Positions 1-9,728 of a stretch of DNA of 64,000 nucleotides are shown here, in pieces. Each line of letters starts with the position of its first letter. Within the stretch, counting starts at the first letter, position 1. The notes beneath the pieces are model-generated. The model was not told the origin of the DNA and searched no databases. It saw nothing but the letters and a program-made list of their open reading frames with translations. The translations under genes were made by a program, and so were the position numbers. The DNA is from Maridesulfovibrio sp. GTDB taxonomy: Bacteria; Desulfobacterota; Desulfovibrionia; Desulfovibrionales; Desulfovibrionaceae. The stretch is taken from assembly GCF_963666665.1 (NCBI RefSeq), contig NZ_OY762999.1:47501-111500 (forward strand), given 5' to 3'.

Positions 1-419
<419 letters not shown>

Positions 420-508
420 TTTTTCTTCTCTTCCCTTAACTTTAAATAGTTAAGGTTAATCTTCTCTATTTCAACCATATATTTTTGCTCAAAAGCAAGC
501 TAAATTTG
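420..508 (+). other. 23S-5S intergenic spacer
   Basis: This short AT-rich spacer has no tRNA gene. It contains a hairpin, CCTTAAC (434-440) with GTTAAGG (449-455), probably a processing structure. A second inverted repeat, GCAAGC (495-500) with GCTTGC (509-514), runs into the 5' end of 5S. Confidence 0.6.
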
Positions 509-621
509 CTTGCGGCCATTGAGGAGAGGTCACACCCGACCCCATTCCGAACTCGGAAGTTAAGCTCTCCTTCGCCGATGATACTGCTAGGTAGCTAGTG
601 GGAAAGTAGGTCGCCGCAAGC
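509..621 (+). rRNA. rrf: 5S ribosomal RNA
   Basis: About 113 bases with complementary ends, GCTTGCGGC at the 5' side and GCCGCAAGC at the 3' side, which form helix I. The internal conserved segments CCCATTCCGAACTCGGAAGTTAAG and GTAGGTCGCC region are present. The gene follows 23S and is closed by an intrinsic terminator. Confidence 0.95.
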
Positions 622-633
622 TTTTTTATTTCG

Positions 634-672
634 AAGCCCCCTTGTTAACTCAAGGGGGCTTTACTTGTTTTG
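634..672 (+). terminator. rrn operon terminator
   Basis: An 11-bp perfect stem AAGCCCCCTTG (634-644) / CAAGGGGGCTT (651-661) with a TTAACT loop is followed by a T-rich tract. It ends the ribosomal RNA operon. Confidence 0.85.
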
Positions 673-1070
673 GGGGATGGTTGTTTTCGAGTGTTATCTT
701 ACTTGAGGGGGCGGGGGTGGTTTTGTGAGGGGGAGAAGAAGGAAAGGCATAATCCTATAGACGTTAGAATTTAGCTGCGCAGTATGTTCGGAATGTCTGG
801 CTATCAGCTGAATATAATTAACGCTAATGTGTATAACTGTGAGTAATATAATATGTCTGGTCTTTTGTTTGCGCAGTGTTAATGTCGATATTGTCTTCCA
901 ATCTACTTTCAACTTGTTATTACCGTTAATTGACTGTTCTGATTCAGGGCATTAATAAATGTTCTAGAATGGAATTGCCCTTTTGTGTTAATATTAAGGT
1001 ATTCCTCCATGGATTAGTTGGCTAGAGCACCTCAGCACAATTGGCTTTCAAAAAAAATATTGAGGCGAAT
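673..1070 (+). other. Intergenic region with G-rich tract and weak promoter candidate
   Basis: No gene is seen here. A G-rich run with several G4-5 blocks lies at about 707-733. A weak sigma70-like pair, TTGACT (930-935) and TAATAA (953-958) with 17-bp spacing, could serve the downstream signalling gene. Open frames on the minus strand here look like chance frames. Confidence 0.4.
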
Positions 1071-2349
1071 ATGTCCCAAGAGAGTAAATCATCCGGGGTT
1101 ACCCGTCCTAGTAAAGTTTTAATTGTCGAAGACAGCATTACTTTTGCTGGTATTTTAAAAAGAAGCATACTTGCAAAATTGAACGTCGAGATAATGCTAT
1201 TTAGCGACTATGCTAGTGCTGGAACACCTTGAACACAGCAGCGAAGAATTTTTTGTGGCCCTTCTTGATATTGTCCTACCTGATGCTCCAAATGGGGAGA
1301 TTACCGATTTAGTTGTATCATATAATATTCCGTCGATTGTCTTTACGGGTGAAATAAGTGAGGAGCTGCGCTCCACAATGTGGACCAAGCGGATTGTTGA
1401 TTATGTCCAGAAAGTAAATTTTGATGACATTCAGCATGTCGTGAGCCTTGTTGACAGACTAAGAAAGAATATTTCTAGAAAAGCAGTTATCGTGGATGAC
1501 TTAAATGACACCCGCGCTCTTTTCCGTGATTTGTTGCTGGTTAATAATTTTCAGGTCCTTGAAGCTTCAAATGGAAATGAGGCGCTGGAGCTTGTGAATA
1601 ATGGAGATGTTCATCTCATAATAACCGGAGATCAAATATCTGTAATGGATGGGCCTGCTACTATTAAAGAAATACGCAAAACTCATTCGAAAGCAGATCT
1701 TCCCATAATTGGCTTTTCCCGCGAGGGAGGGTCAGGATCATCGGCAGAATTTTTAAAGAGTGGAGCAAATGATTTTATCAGGCAGCCCTTTGAACCTGAG
1801 GAATTTTACTGCCGGGTGAACAACACTCTCGACAGTGCTGAGTACGTTAAGACAATTAAGCGAATTTCTGACAATGATGTACTGACAGATGTGTTTAGCC
1901 GTGGTGCTCTCTTTAAGTATGGTGAAAAGTTATTTGCTCAGCAGAAACGTTCTGAGGCCTCATTGGTTGCTGTAATGATTGATATTGATAACATTAAGGC
2001 TTGCAATGAAACTTATGGTCAGTTGGTTGGCGATGAAGTAATCAGGTTTGTAGCTGAAATTCTTCGTAACCGTTTCAGAAAGGGCGATGTCGTCAGTCGT
2101 TACGGCGGTGATTCTTTCTGCATTTTATGTGCAGATATGAAACTTGATTATGTTGAGTCCGTATTCAAGGATTTGGCAGCTAATATCGCAAAGGAGACAT
2201 TCGATATTGGCGAGTATAAAATCAAGGTTACAGTTTCAATTGGTGTTAATACCAGTAGTTCTGAATCATTAGAAGAAATGATCTCCGGTGCGGAGAGATT
2301 ACTGCAAGCGGCCAAGATGAAAGGCGCGGGCAGTATTGCTTGCACTTAG
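1071..2349 (+). pseudogene. Frameshifted REC-REC-GGDEF response regulator (PleD-like)
   Basis: Two overlapping frames together make one PleD-like protein. The ATG at 1071 follows GAGGCG and opens a receiver domain (motif VLIVEDS), but that frame stops at 1230-1232. The same receiver resumes in the +1 frame from about 1210 (motif ALLDIVLPD), followed by a second receiver and a GGDEF domain ending at 2349. The break is near GG at 1221-1222 and fits a one-base insertion or two-base deletion. The second receiver has Gly where the phosphoacceptor Asp is expected (IITGDQISVMDG), and the cyclase signature reads GGDSF instead of GGDEF/GGEEF. The gene therefore looks degraded beyond the frameshift, although a sequencing error could explain the shift itself. 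A terminator follows directly. Confidence 0.8.
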
Positions 2350-2356
2350 AGCAACT

Positions 2357-2392
2357 AAGCCGCAGCTTCCATCTGGAAGCTGCGGCTTGTTT
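2357..2392 (+). terminator. Intrinsic terminator
   Basis: A 14-bp perfect stem AAGCCGCAGCTTCC (2357-2370) / GGAAGCTGCGGCTT (2375-2388) with loop ATCT, followed by GTTTC. It lies 8 bases after the stop of the frameshifted GGDEF gene. Confidence 0.85.
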
Positions 2393-2559
2393 CATGTGAA
2401 GCTGTAGTTGGAAAGATGGAAAATTTTACTTGTGACTACGTTTATATTGCTGTACTGATTTTGAAACTCAACTTCTGTTTAGGCTGTCTTAGCCACAGTA
2501 GAAAGACTCAAGCCGGTTTTATCTTTTCAAGATGCATATGCTTAGCGTATATCTTCCAC

Positions 2560-4212
2560 ATGCAAAAACTTTTTTTAATTAATTGCACTCCTTCGCTCGT
2601 AAAAGCTTTCGTTGAAATGGGTTTTGAAGTTGATCAGGTTTATGTACAGGAAGGAACTCTTGATCTTCCTGCCATGCTTAACGCCCGTCAATTTGACCCG
2701 GACTTAATTTTACAACAGGAATCATTAGGAAGGCGGTTATTTTTAAACGGTCTTCATAAGTTAAATTGCGTTAAAATATTTTGGTCAATTGATACTCATA
2801 TGAATTTTTTCTGGCATAGATACTATGCTGACCTTTTTGATTGCCTGTTGACTACGCAGAAAAAATATATCCCAGAGCTCCGCAAGCTGTGTGAGACCAG
2901 GGTGGAATGGTTGCCTTGGCTGGGCAATCTCTCAGGGGTTGGAATTGCTGGAGGGGGAATTATTCCGCATAGTAGGCGGGAACATGATTTAAGCTTTGTA
3001 GGTCGGGTTTCTTCTCATAGACGGTCCCGTCTTTGGTTTGTTGATTTTTTAAAGTCCCATTACAATTTAAATTTTGAAGATAACTTGAATTATCAGCAAA
3101 TGATGGAGCTATACAGGAATACCAGAATTGCTCCTAATGAAGCTCTTTTCGGTGAAGTTAATTTTCGTTTATTTGAGGCTGCGTCATGCGGGTGTGCTGT
3201 TGTCACTCCTGACGTCGGCGGCGGGCTAGGGGAATTGTTTGAAATTGGAAAAGAAATTGCGGTCTATAATGATGTCCTTGAATTGAAGGACATCATTGAT
3301 CGTTTTGAGAAGGATCCATCTCTTAGCGGCTCATTTGGCATGGCTGCCTACGCCCGTGTTTTAAAAGATCATCGACCTGACTCTCGAGCTGCTGTTGTCC
3401 GCGACATTGCTCAAAAGACAACTGTCCGAAGTATTCCTGAAGAGCGTGCTGAACTCTTGTTGTGTATGAGTGAATTCTTGTTGAGTGAATCAGGTGGTTA
3501 CAAAGTTGATTGGGATCATTTGCTGAAAAGATTTCTTGGCCTTGGCCGAAGTGAAATGCGCGACGTTGCATTACTGAGAATTTTTGCCAGATCAGGAATG
3601 AGTGATTTGTTCATGGGCATTGCCCGTCCTTATCTTGATAAAAGCCTTAGTTCTGTCGATTGTTATTTCAATATGAGTGCTTCTCTCGGTGCTCTAAAGC
3701 TGGGACTGTGGGAAGTTGCAAAGCATTTTTGGTATTCCGTGCATGCTTCATCCCGACCAGACACGGTGGTAAGGCCGGAAAATGAGGTTCACATTTTGAA
3801 GCTTTGGGGTGATGTTTCATTTAAAAAAGGGTTGCGCATACGTTCCGGTGTCGCTTTCAATGAAGTTAAAGACATTCCATCATGTGCTTCTGATTGTTTT
3901 TTTGCAGCTCTTCACAAGGACCCATCAGACAAAGAGATCTACAGAAGACTGGATTCGATTTTTAATGGAGTTAAAGGAGGAGAACCCACCAGGCTTGGAT
4001 TCCTCTCACATCTCTCACTTCACTATCCTGAAGATTGGCGAATCAGTGCTGAAGTCGCTGTCACCAGTTTAAAGGTTTTCAGGCTTCAGGAGGGGCTTCG
4101 GGAGTTGGAAAATGCAAAAGAACTTGCTTACATGGCCGGTCAGACCCGTTTTTTTAAGCGCAAAATTGAGCTGGAAATTCCCCAGTTTTATAAATTGGTT
4201 AATTGGTCTTGA
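2560..4212 (+). CDS. Glycosyltransferase (CgeB-like, GT4-type fold) with C-terminal helical region
   Basis: A 550-residue protein read from ATG 2560 (MQKLFLINC). The open frame extends upstream to 2416 but that part looks non-coding in composition. The first ~330 residues resemble the CgeB/DUF3880 glycosyltransferase group: an early Rossmann-like half, then LSFVGRVSSHRRSRL and a second half with FGEVNFRLFEAASCGCAVVT, the usual nucleotide-sugar binding region. The remaining ~220 residues look alpha-helical and possibly TPR-like. No clear Shine-Dalgarno precedes 2560, so the start is uncertain. A role in glycosylating surface proteins or flagella is only an inference from the chemotaxis/motility neighbourhood. 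Confidence 0.75.
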   Translation: MQKLFLINCTPSLVKAFVEMGFEVDQVYVQEGTLDLPAMLNARQFDPDLILQQESLGRRLFLNGLHKLNCVKIFWSIDTHMNFFWHRYYADLFDCLLTTQKKYIPELRKLCETRVEWLPWLGNLSGVGIAGGGIIPHSRREHDLSFVGRVSSHRRSRLWFVDFLKSHYNLNFEDNLNYQQMMELYRNTRIAPNEALFGEVNFRLFEAASCGCAVVTPDVGGGLGELFEIGKEIAVYNDVLELKDIIDRFEKDPSLSGSFGMAAYARVLKDHRPDSRAAVVRDIAQKTTVRSIPEERAELLLCMSEFLLSESGGYKVDWDHLLKRFLGLGRSEMRDVALLRIFARSGMSDLFMGIARPYLDKSLSSVDCYFNMSASLGALKLGLWEVAKHFWYSVHASSRPDTVVRPENEVHILKLWGDVSFKKGLRIRSGVAFNEVKDIPSCASDCFFAALHKDPSDKEIYRRLDSIFNGVKGGEPTRLGFLSHLSLHYPEDWRISAEVAVTSLKVFRLQEGLRELENAKELAYMAGQTRFFKRKIELEIPQFYKLVNWS

Positions 4213-4259
4213 ACATGCTAGAAGCAAGTCGGGAATTATTACTATAGCGGAGGGCGTCC

Positions 4260-4604
4260 ATGTCTGAAGTCGTTTTTAATGAGCAGGCTTTCTATCGTCA
4301 CCTAGGTGGTGACCGTGAACTCGCGAGTGAAATATTAAAAGTATATATGGTGGATGCTCCTGCAAGAACCGAATCCTTAGCTGAAGCTGTTAAAAATGGT
4401 GATCAGGCGCTTGCTGTAAAATATTCACATGCATTGAAAGGAATTTCCGCAACTATCAGAGCTACTGCTATTGCTTTGCTTGCCGAGAAAATTGAGATGT
4501 TTTCACGTAAAGGCGATTTGGACAGAGCAAAAAGTTTAATGCCTAAAGTATACTTGGAGCTTGATGCAGTCCTTGCAGCTGTTCAGGAACATCTATCTAA
4601 GTAG
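4260..4604 (+). CDS. Histidine phosphotransfer (HPt) domain protein
   Basis: A 114-residue single-domain HPt protein. The motif YSHALKGISATIRA carries the phosphoaccepting His57, and the whole length fits one four-helix HPt bundle. Such proteins relay phosphate between hybrid-kinase receivers and response regulators in the cytoplasm. A good GGAGGG ribosome site lies at 4249-4254. It sits 47 bases after the glycosyltransferase and before an MCP gene, so its partners may be the hybrid kinases in this region (7737-9728 or others). The partner cannot be read from sequence. Confidence 0.88.
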   Translation: MSEVVFNEQAFYRHLGGDRELASEILKVYMVDAPARTESLAEAVKNGDQALAVKYSHALKGISATIRATAIALLAEKIEMFSRKGDLDRAKSLMPKVYLELDAVLAAVQEHLSK

Positions 4605-4779
4605 TGCTTGTGGTTAATGTTGTTTCGTGAATATAATGCAAATTGTAACTTATATGCCAATTTTGTGCTGTAAACAGAATATACTGAGGGGCATGCGATA
4701 GTTAAATTGCAATAGCGGTTACGTTATTTTTAAAATCGCAGTTAAAAGATGGTTGGATCTGGAAAAGAGGAGACATCAG

Positions 4780-6804
4780 ATGTTTAAGAATTTGAGACTC
4801 GGGTGGAAAATTGGCGGGGGATTTGTTGTAGTTCTTTTGCTGACAGTAGTCGTGGGTATTGTTGGTTGGTATGGATTGTCTAAAGTTGCAGACGAATCCA
4901 AGCGAACTGATGTCGTCAGTAAGGCCGTCGCTGATATGTATAACTCAAGATTGATGGTTCTTTATTATACCCTGCGGGGAACTGTTGAATATGAAGAGAA
5001 ATTTAACAATTCTATTGGTGAAATAGAAAAGAACATTTCCGCCAATACAAATATTTTTTTAGGTAAAGGACTTAAGGATGTTACTGGCGTTGCCGGTAAG
5101 GCTAAAAAGTATAGTGAGATTTTTGAGCGCTATGCTCAGTATCAGCATGAAAAAGATGAGGCCATAAGTAATTGTGTGGCGGCCGTTGGTAACCTCGATA
5201 CCGCGGTATCCAGAATTGAGGCGCGCGCAAGCAAGGCTATGAAACAGGGTATGAGCGGAGCCGTTGCCGGTCTGGATATGGCCAGTTTGTTTGATGCTTA
5301 TTCAACCATCTCTGATTTGGAGAAAAAGTTTATAACCAGCCGTTTTTCTTTTTCCAACTATCTTCGCACTGGTAAGGATGAATATGCAAAGCAGACCCGT
5401 TCCTTGTTGAATTCAGTGATTAACCAGTGCGATAATTTTCGCGGGAACAGCTGGGTTGCCTCCAATTCTGATCTGGATGTAAGTGGCCTTGAAAGGGCCG
5501 CCCGTGAATACCTCGACGGGTTTAATTTCATAGTCAAGAAAGTTGATCTTCAAGGAACAGAGTTGAAGGCTATGGCAGAGGTTGGAGCAGAGGCTCTAAG
5601 CCTTAGTCAGATGTTGATGGATGAGCAGCAGGTGTCTGCACACGAAGTGATTACTTCATCATTCTCTATGATTTTGGGCGGACTGGCACTGGCACTGGTT
5701 GTCGGGGCATTAATTTCGATTACTGTGACCCGCATAATTACCGGCCCTATTCGCGAAGGAGTATCTTTTGCTGAACATATGGCTCAAGGTGATTTTACCA
5801 GAACTCTGGATATTAATCAGCGTGACGAGATAGGTATTCTGGCCGCTGCCTTAAACGATATGGTGGTTAAGCTGTCAGCGGTTGTTGGTGAAGTCGGCAT
5901 TTCTTCGGAAAATGTTGCTTCCGGCAGTGAGGAACTTTCAGCTACAGCAGAGAGTTTGTCTCAGGCTTCAACAGAGCAGGCAGCCAGCGTTGAAGAAGTT
6001 TCTGCTTCAATGGAAGAAATGACTGCCAATATCAGGCAGAATGCAGAGAATGCTCATAAAACTGAGCAGATAGCATTGCAATCATCTCAGCAGGCAGAAG
6101 AGGGTGGAGAAGCTGTTACCAAAGCTGTTGATGCCATGAAAAATATTGCTGAGAAGATCTCCATTATTGAGGAGATTGCCCGTCAGACCAACCTCCTTGC
6201 ATTGAATGCCGCAATTGAGGCTGCTCGTGCCGGAGAACACGGCAAGGGGTTTGCCGTTGTTGCTGCAGAAGTTCGTAAGCTTGCTGAGCGAAGCGGAGCT
6301 GCTGCTGGAGAGATCGGTGAACTTTCTTCAAGCACTGTAAGTGTGGCTGAAAAGGCCGGCCAAATGTTGACCCAGCTTGTCCCTGATATCAAGAAAACCG
6401 CAGAGCTTGTGCAGGAGATTGCAGCTGGAAGCAGTGAACAGCTCTCCGGGGCGGAGCAGATCAACAAGGCAGTGCAGCAACTTGATCAAGTGACTCAGCA
6501 GAATGCTTCGGCTTCTGAAGAAATGGCTTCGACATCGGAAGAATTGTCCAGTCAGGCCGAACAGTTGCAGCAGGTTATGAGTTTCTTCAGGGTCAGAAAC
6601 CAACCTAGAACCAGAGCGCAGGCTTTGCCTCCGGCAAGGACTGTGATGCGCTCTAATCCCGCCCATAAAGCTTCGGCTCCTGAGGCCCGGGTCAGGGAAG
6701 TTTCTACCTCAAAAATACAGCACCAGCCCGAAACAGAAAAAATCAGTGGTGTGTCTCTGGACATGGGAAGTGAATTTTCCGACAATGATTTTGAAAAATT
6801 CTGA
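4780..6804 (+). CDS. Methyl-accepting chemotaxis protein
   Basis: A 674-residue transmembrane chemoreceptor. The ATG at 4780 is preferred over the upstream in-frame start because GAGGAG lies 7 bases before it. Order: N-terminal membrane helix (about 9-31), a ~250-residue helical sensor region, a second membrane helix near residue 300, HAMP, then a long coiled-coil signalling domain. The highly conserved hairpin tip (RQTNLLALNAAIEAARAGEH) begins near residue 467. The C-terminus (DNDFEKF) lacks the NWETF-type CheR tether. The sensor region is not a recognisable Cache domain, so the ligand is unknown. A cheW gene follows 92 bases later, suggesting one chemosensory unit. Confidence 0.95.
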   Translation: MFKNLRLGWKIGGGFVVVLLLTVVVGIVGWYGLSKVADESKRTDVVSKAVADMYNSRLMVLYYTLRGTVEYEEKFNNSIGEIEKNISANTNIFLGKGLKDVTGVAGKAKKYSEIFERYAQYQHEKDEAISNCVAAVGNLDTAVSRIEARASKAMKQGMSGAVAGLDMASLFDAYSTISDLEKKFITSRFSFSNYLRTGKDEYAKQTRSLLNSVINQCDNFRGNSWVASNSDLDVSGLERAAREYLDGFNFIVKKVDLQGTELKAMAEVGAEALSLSQMLMDEQQVSAHEVITSSFSMILGGLALALVVGALISITVTRIITGPIREGVSFAEHMAQGDFTRTLDINQRDEIGILAAALNDMVVKLSAVVGEVGISSENVASGSEELSATAESLSQASTEQAASVEEVSASMEEMTANIRQNAENAHKTEQIALQSSQQAEEGGEAVTKAVDAMKNIAEKISIIEEIARQTNLLALNAAIEAARAGEHGKGFAVVAAEVRKLAERSGAAAGEIGELSSSTVSVAEKAGQMLTQLVPDIKKTAELVQEIAAGSSEQLSGAEQINKAVQQLDQVTQQNASASEEMASTSEELSSQAEQLQQVMSFFRVRNQPRTRAQALPPARTVMRSNPAHKASAPEARVREVSTSKIQHQPETEKISGVSLDMGSEFSDNDFEKF

Positions 6805-6896
6805 TAAGCACTGGTTGTTTTTGCTCGCTTGATATATAGTTGTAGCAATTTGGTAGTTTTTTATACAGGGATGATCAAATTGAGGTAGGTGGAATA

Positions 6897-7445
6897 ATGA
6901 ACGCTGAGATAAATAGTACGACCAATCAGTATCTGACGTTTACCTTGAACAAGGACATTTATGCGTTGGATATAGCCAGTGTACGGGAAGTTTTGGAACT
7001 TACGCCTATAACCAGAATTCCCAGAACACCCAAGTTTATGCGGGGAGTGATCAACTTGAGGGGGCACGCCGTCCCTGTTGTTGATATGCGCCTTAAATTC
7101 GGTATGAGCCGGACTGAGGATACCATTAATACATGTATTATCATTGTAGAGGTTTCTTTTGACGGTGAAAGTACGGTGATGGGTGCGCTGGCTGATTCGG
7201 TTCGGGAAGTAATCGAGCTTACCGAAAATATGATTGAAGAACCGCCCAGAATGGGGACCACAATCAAGACTGAGTTCATTCGGGGGATGGGCAAGCAGGA
7301 TGATGAATTTGTTATCATTCTGGATATTAACAAAATACTGTCTGTCGAAGAGCTGGCCATGCTCAAGAATGTACAGCAGGATTCTTCCTCGCCTGAAATT
7401 GCATCGGAGATTAATTCCGATCAAGGAATGACGTTGAGTTTGTAA
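6897..7445 (+). CDS. cheW: Chemotaxis coupling protein CheW
   Basis: A 182-residue CheW. The two beta-barrel subdomains are evident in YLTFTLNKDIYALDIASVRE and RGVINLRGHAVPVVDMR, both family hallmarks. CheW couples the receptor to the CheA kinase at the inner membrane. It has an AGGTGG ribosome site, follows the MCP gene, and is closed by a strong terminator. No cheA is in the window, so this receptor/CheW pair probably joins an array encoded elsewhere. Confidence 0.95.
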   Translation: MNAEINSTTNQYLTFTLNKDIYALDIASVREVLELTPITRIPRTPKFMRGVINLRGHAVPVVDMRLKFGMSRTEDTINTCIIIVEVSFDGESTVMGALADSVREVIELTENMIEEPPRMGTTIKTEFIRGMGKQDDEFVIILDINKILSVEELAMLKNVQQDSSSPEIASEINSDQGMTLSL

Positions 7446-7492
7446 TCTTTGTGAGTGGTGGTTTGATCTACCCGAAAATAATAAAATACGCT

Positions 7493-7527
7493 AAAGCCCG
7501 CTTCTGTTACTGGAAGCGGGCTTTGTT
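7493..7527 (+). terminator. Intrinsic terminator after cheW
   Basis: A 12-bp stem AAAGCCCGCTTC (7493-7504) / GAAGCGGGCTTT (7513-7524) followed by GTTCTG. A second hairpin, TCTTCTGC (7571-7578) / GCAGAAGA (7586-7593), follows 46 bases later. The rest of 7528-7736 holds no gene that I can see. Confidence 0.8.
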
Positions 7528-7736
7528 CTGTTTTCTCAATAATAATGCAAGGTGTGTCTGAGCCTTGATATCTTCTGCTTATCAGGCAGAAGACTATTTT
7601 CTAAAAAAGATTTGAATCACATTATTGAGACATTAGTTGTGATGTTTTAAAAATATGAGTAAACCTATGCTTCATCTTGTTATTGCGGCCTGTTGGTTTA
7701 GGCTATTTTTTTAATGAAGAATGAGGCAGATCTCGA

Positions 7737-9728
7737 ATGGTTATGTCTAAGAATATAAGATTTGTTTTACTATGTGGTTGTGCATCTGTATTGCTTTTTA
7801 GCACGGGACTTTTTTTATCCGGTTTAAACTGGGTGATGAAGTTAAGTCTCTTTGCCAGTTGGCTGGTAGTGATGGCTACAGCTGTATACAAGTTAAAAAA
7901 ATACTATGTTGAAGAACAACTTAAACAGATTCAACAAACAGCCGCTATATTGAGACACAGCGGAATCTGCTTTTATACTGCTGATGAGCAAGGTGATCTA
8001 GTGTTCTGTGATGATTCCTGCCGTGACCTTGCGCGAGATATTTTCGGGAGGGCAGGAGGTGCTGAACTTTCAAGGATTTTGCAACATTTTCATTCAGAGA
8101 AAGGTTTGGAAAGTATCAGCGGGGAGATTTTTTCCGGTAACGGAGCTTATCGATTTGAGATGGACCTGACTGCTGCGGATGGAAAGCTGGTCCGGCTATG
8201 CCACGTTTTGCAGCATACCTATTGCCCTGAGGGCAATATCAGCGGATTTGCCGGTACTGTTCGTAATATTTCCGAGCAGGAAAGATATCGGGATGAGTCG
8301 GCAAGATTGCAGCGTTATCTGAAGGCTGCTTTAGATTGTGCTCCTGGAACAATGTTCCTCCATGATCTTGAGGGTACTTTTATTACGGTTGGTCAAAAAT
8401 TTGCTGAGTTTGCCGGAATTGCTCCCGAGATGTGTATCGGAACAAGCATTTATGATTATCTTGCTCCACAGATTGCGGATCAATTGTTAGCAAGAGTCCA
8501 AGATATTGCAGCCGGTGGAAGTGAGTTTGCCATCCAGATTCCGGCTATTAATTCGCGGGGAGAGAGATTGCATCTTGATATTCGACATTTTCTTATCCGC
8601 AATGACAATGGCGAACCGGAAGCCATAGTTGGATGCGCCCGTAGGATTGATAATAGAAATATGGATATTAAAACTGTAAAGGGCGAAGGTGACGAAATCT
8701 TGATGCAGGCTATTTGTCATGAGATGCGAACTCCATTGGCCGGAATTATCGGTAGTCTACACGTCCTTGATCAGATGAATCTTGCTCCTGAAGCAAAGGA
8801 ATATGTCCATAAATGTGTGGTTTCTGCTGAAAGGTTCAAGGATGTGGTCAATAATTCGCTGAGTGACCTTTCGGGAAAACATGATCCGCGAAAGTTTGAA
8901 TCGTTGGATCCTGCGGCCATCCTCGAAAAGTCCGTGGATCTTTTTTTGCCGGCAGCATCCATTCAGAATAGAAAAATTAATCTTTCAATCGGGTTGGACT
9001 TGCCTGATGCCATCATCTGCAACCGTAAGGTTCTTGGCCAGATGTTGTTTTGCCTAATAAATAGTGGGCTGGATATTTTTCCTGATTCAGATATTACCGC
9101 CGGCATAAAGTTAGTACCTTCAGTAGATAATTATTCGGTTCTCACGTTTTATGTCTCCGGTGACGGATGTGTTCCGGTCTTAAGTGGTGGATCTTATTCC
9201 GATTGCCTTGAGCAAAATGCAAAAGTTCTTGATGGTGAATTGTATTTTGAGGATGGGAGCACTGCTGAGTTGGGATTCAGGATAAAAGTTCCTGCGGGAA
9301 AGAAAGCTGCTGAGCAGGAATTAGTTCCAATACAGAGTCTGAGAATTATTCTAGCGGAAGACGATATAAGTAGTCAGGTTTTCATGCGCAAAAAGCTTGA
9401 GAGCTGGGGGCATTCAGTTCGGACTGCCAGTACAGGAGTTGAAGTTTTAAATCATATTGAGAATGAAGAGTTCGATCTGATTCTTATGGATTTGCAAATG
9501 CCTGAAATGAACGGGTTTGATGCGATTTCTTTTATCAGAAATGGGAAGCCCCAAGTTCGTGAACTTTCCATTATTGTAATGAGCGCTTATGGGCGGGAAA
9601 GCGATTTTAAGAAGATGTCGGATTTAGGCGTGAATGACTATATTGCAAAGCCTGTAAGCACAGAAGAGCTGGAAAAAGCCTTGGCACGTCTTCTAGAGCT
9701 GGGAAGTTTTAGCTCCCGTCGAACTTAG
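7737..9728 (+). CDS. Hybrid histidine kinase with degenerate ATPase domain (PAS-PAS-HisKA-HATPase-REC)
   Basis: A 663-residue protein. Two N-terminal hydrophobic segments (about 7-50) anchor it in the membrane. Two PAS-like regions follow (roughly 60-180 and 190-305), then HisKA with CHEMRTPLAG (His328), an ATPase-like region (about 380-520) and a receiver with LILMDLQMPEMNG (Asp585). The ATPase region keeps an N-box-like INSGLD but lacks a recognisable DxGxG or GxGLGL box: the expected G1 position reads SGDGCVP. It may bind no ATP, and could act as a phosphatase or a receiver scaffold. GAGG at 7723-7726 supports the ATG at 7737. Its stop overlaps the convergent MarC gene by 4 bases. Confidence 0.85.
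   Translation: MVMSKNIRFVLLCGCASVLLFSTGLFLSGLNWVMKLSLFASWLVVMATAVYKLKKYYVEEQLKQIQQTAAILRHSGICFYTADEQGDLVFCDDSCRDLARDIFGRAGGAELSRILQHFHSEKGLESISGEIFSGNGAYRFEMDLTAADGKLVRLCHVLQHTYCPEGNISGFAGTVRNISEQERYRDESARLQRYLKAALDCAPGTMFLHDLEGTFITVGQKFAEFAGIAPEMCIGTSIYDYLAPQIADQLLARVQDIAAGGSEFAIQIPAINSRGERLHLDIRHFLIRNDNGEPEAIVGCARRIDNRNMDIKTVKGEGDEILMQAICHEMRTPLAGIIGSLHVLDQMNLAPEAKEYVHKCVVSAERFKDVVNNSLSDLSGKHDPRKFESLDPAAILEKSVDLFLPAASIQNRKINLSIGLDLPDAIICNRKVLGQMLFCLINSGLDIFPDSDITAGIKLVPSVDNYSVLTFYVSGDGCVPVLSGGSYSDCLEQNAKVLDGELYFEDGSTAELGFRIKVPAGKKAAEQELVPIQSLRIILAEDDISSQVFMRKKLESWGHSVRTASTGVEVLNHIENEEFDLILMDLQMPEMNGFDAISFIRNGKPQVRELSIIVMSAYGRESDFKKMSDLGVNDYIAKPVSTEELEKALARLLELGSFSSRRT

Noticed and set aside
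707..733. G-quadruplex-like run after the rRNA operon
   Set aside because: Blocks of G are uneven and no gene depends on the site in an obvious way; noted only as composition.
694..912. A 72-codon minus-strand frame after the rRNA genes
   Set aside because: No ribosome site or domain; its proline run comes from the G-rich tract.
1210..2349. The second frame as an independent gene starting at 1210
   Set aside because: It starts in the middle of a receiver domain whose first half is in the preceding frame; one broken gene explains both.
9684..9702. TTGGCACG inside the hybrid kinase gene as a sigma54 -24 element
   Set aside because: No GC at the -12 position, and no downstream gene on that strand.
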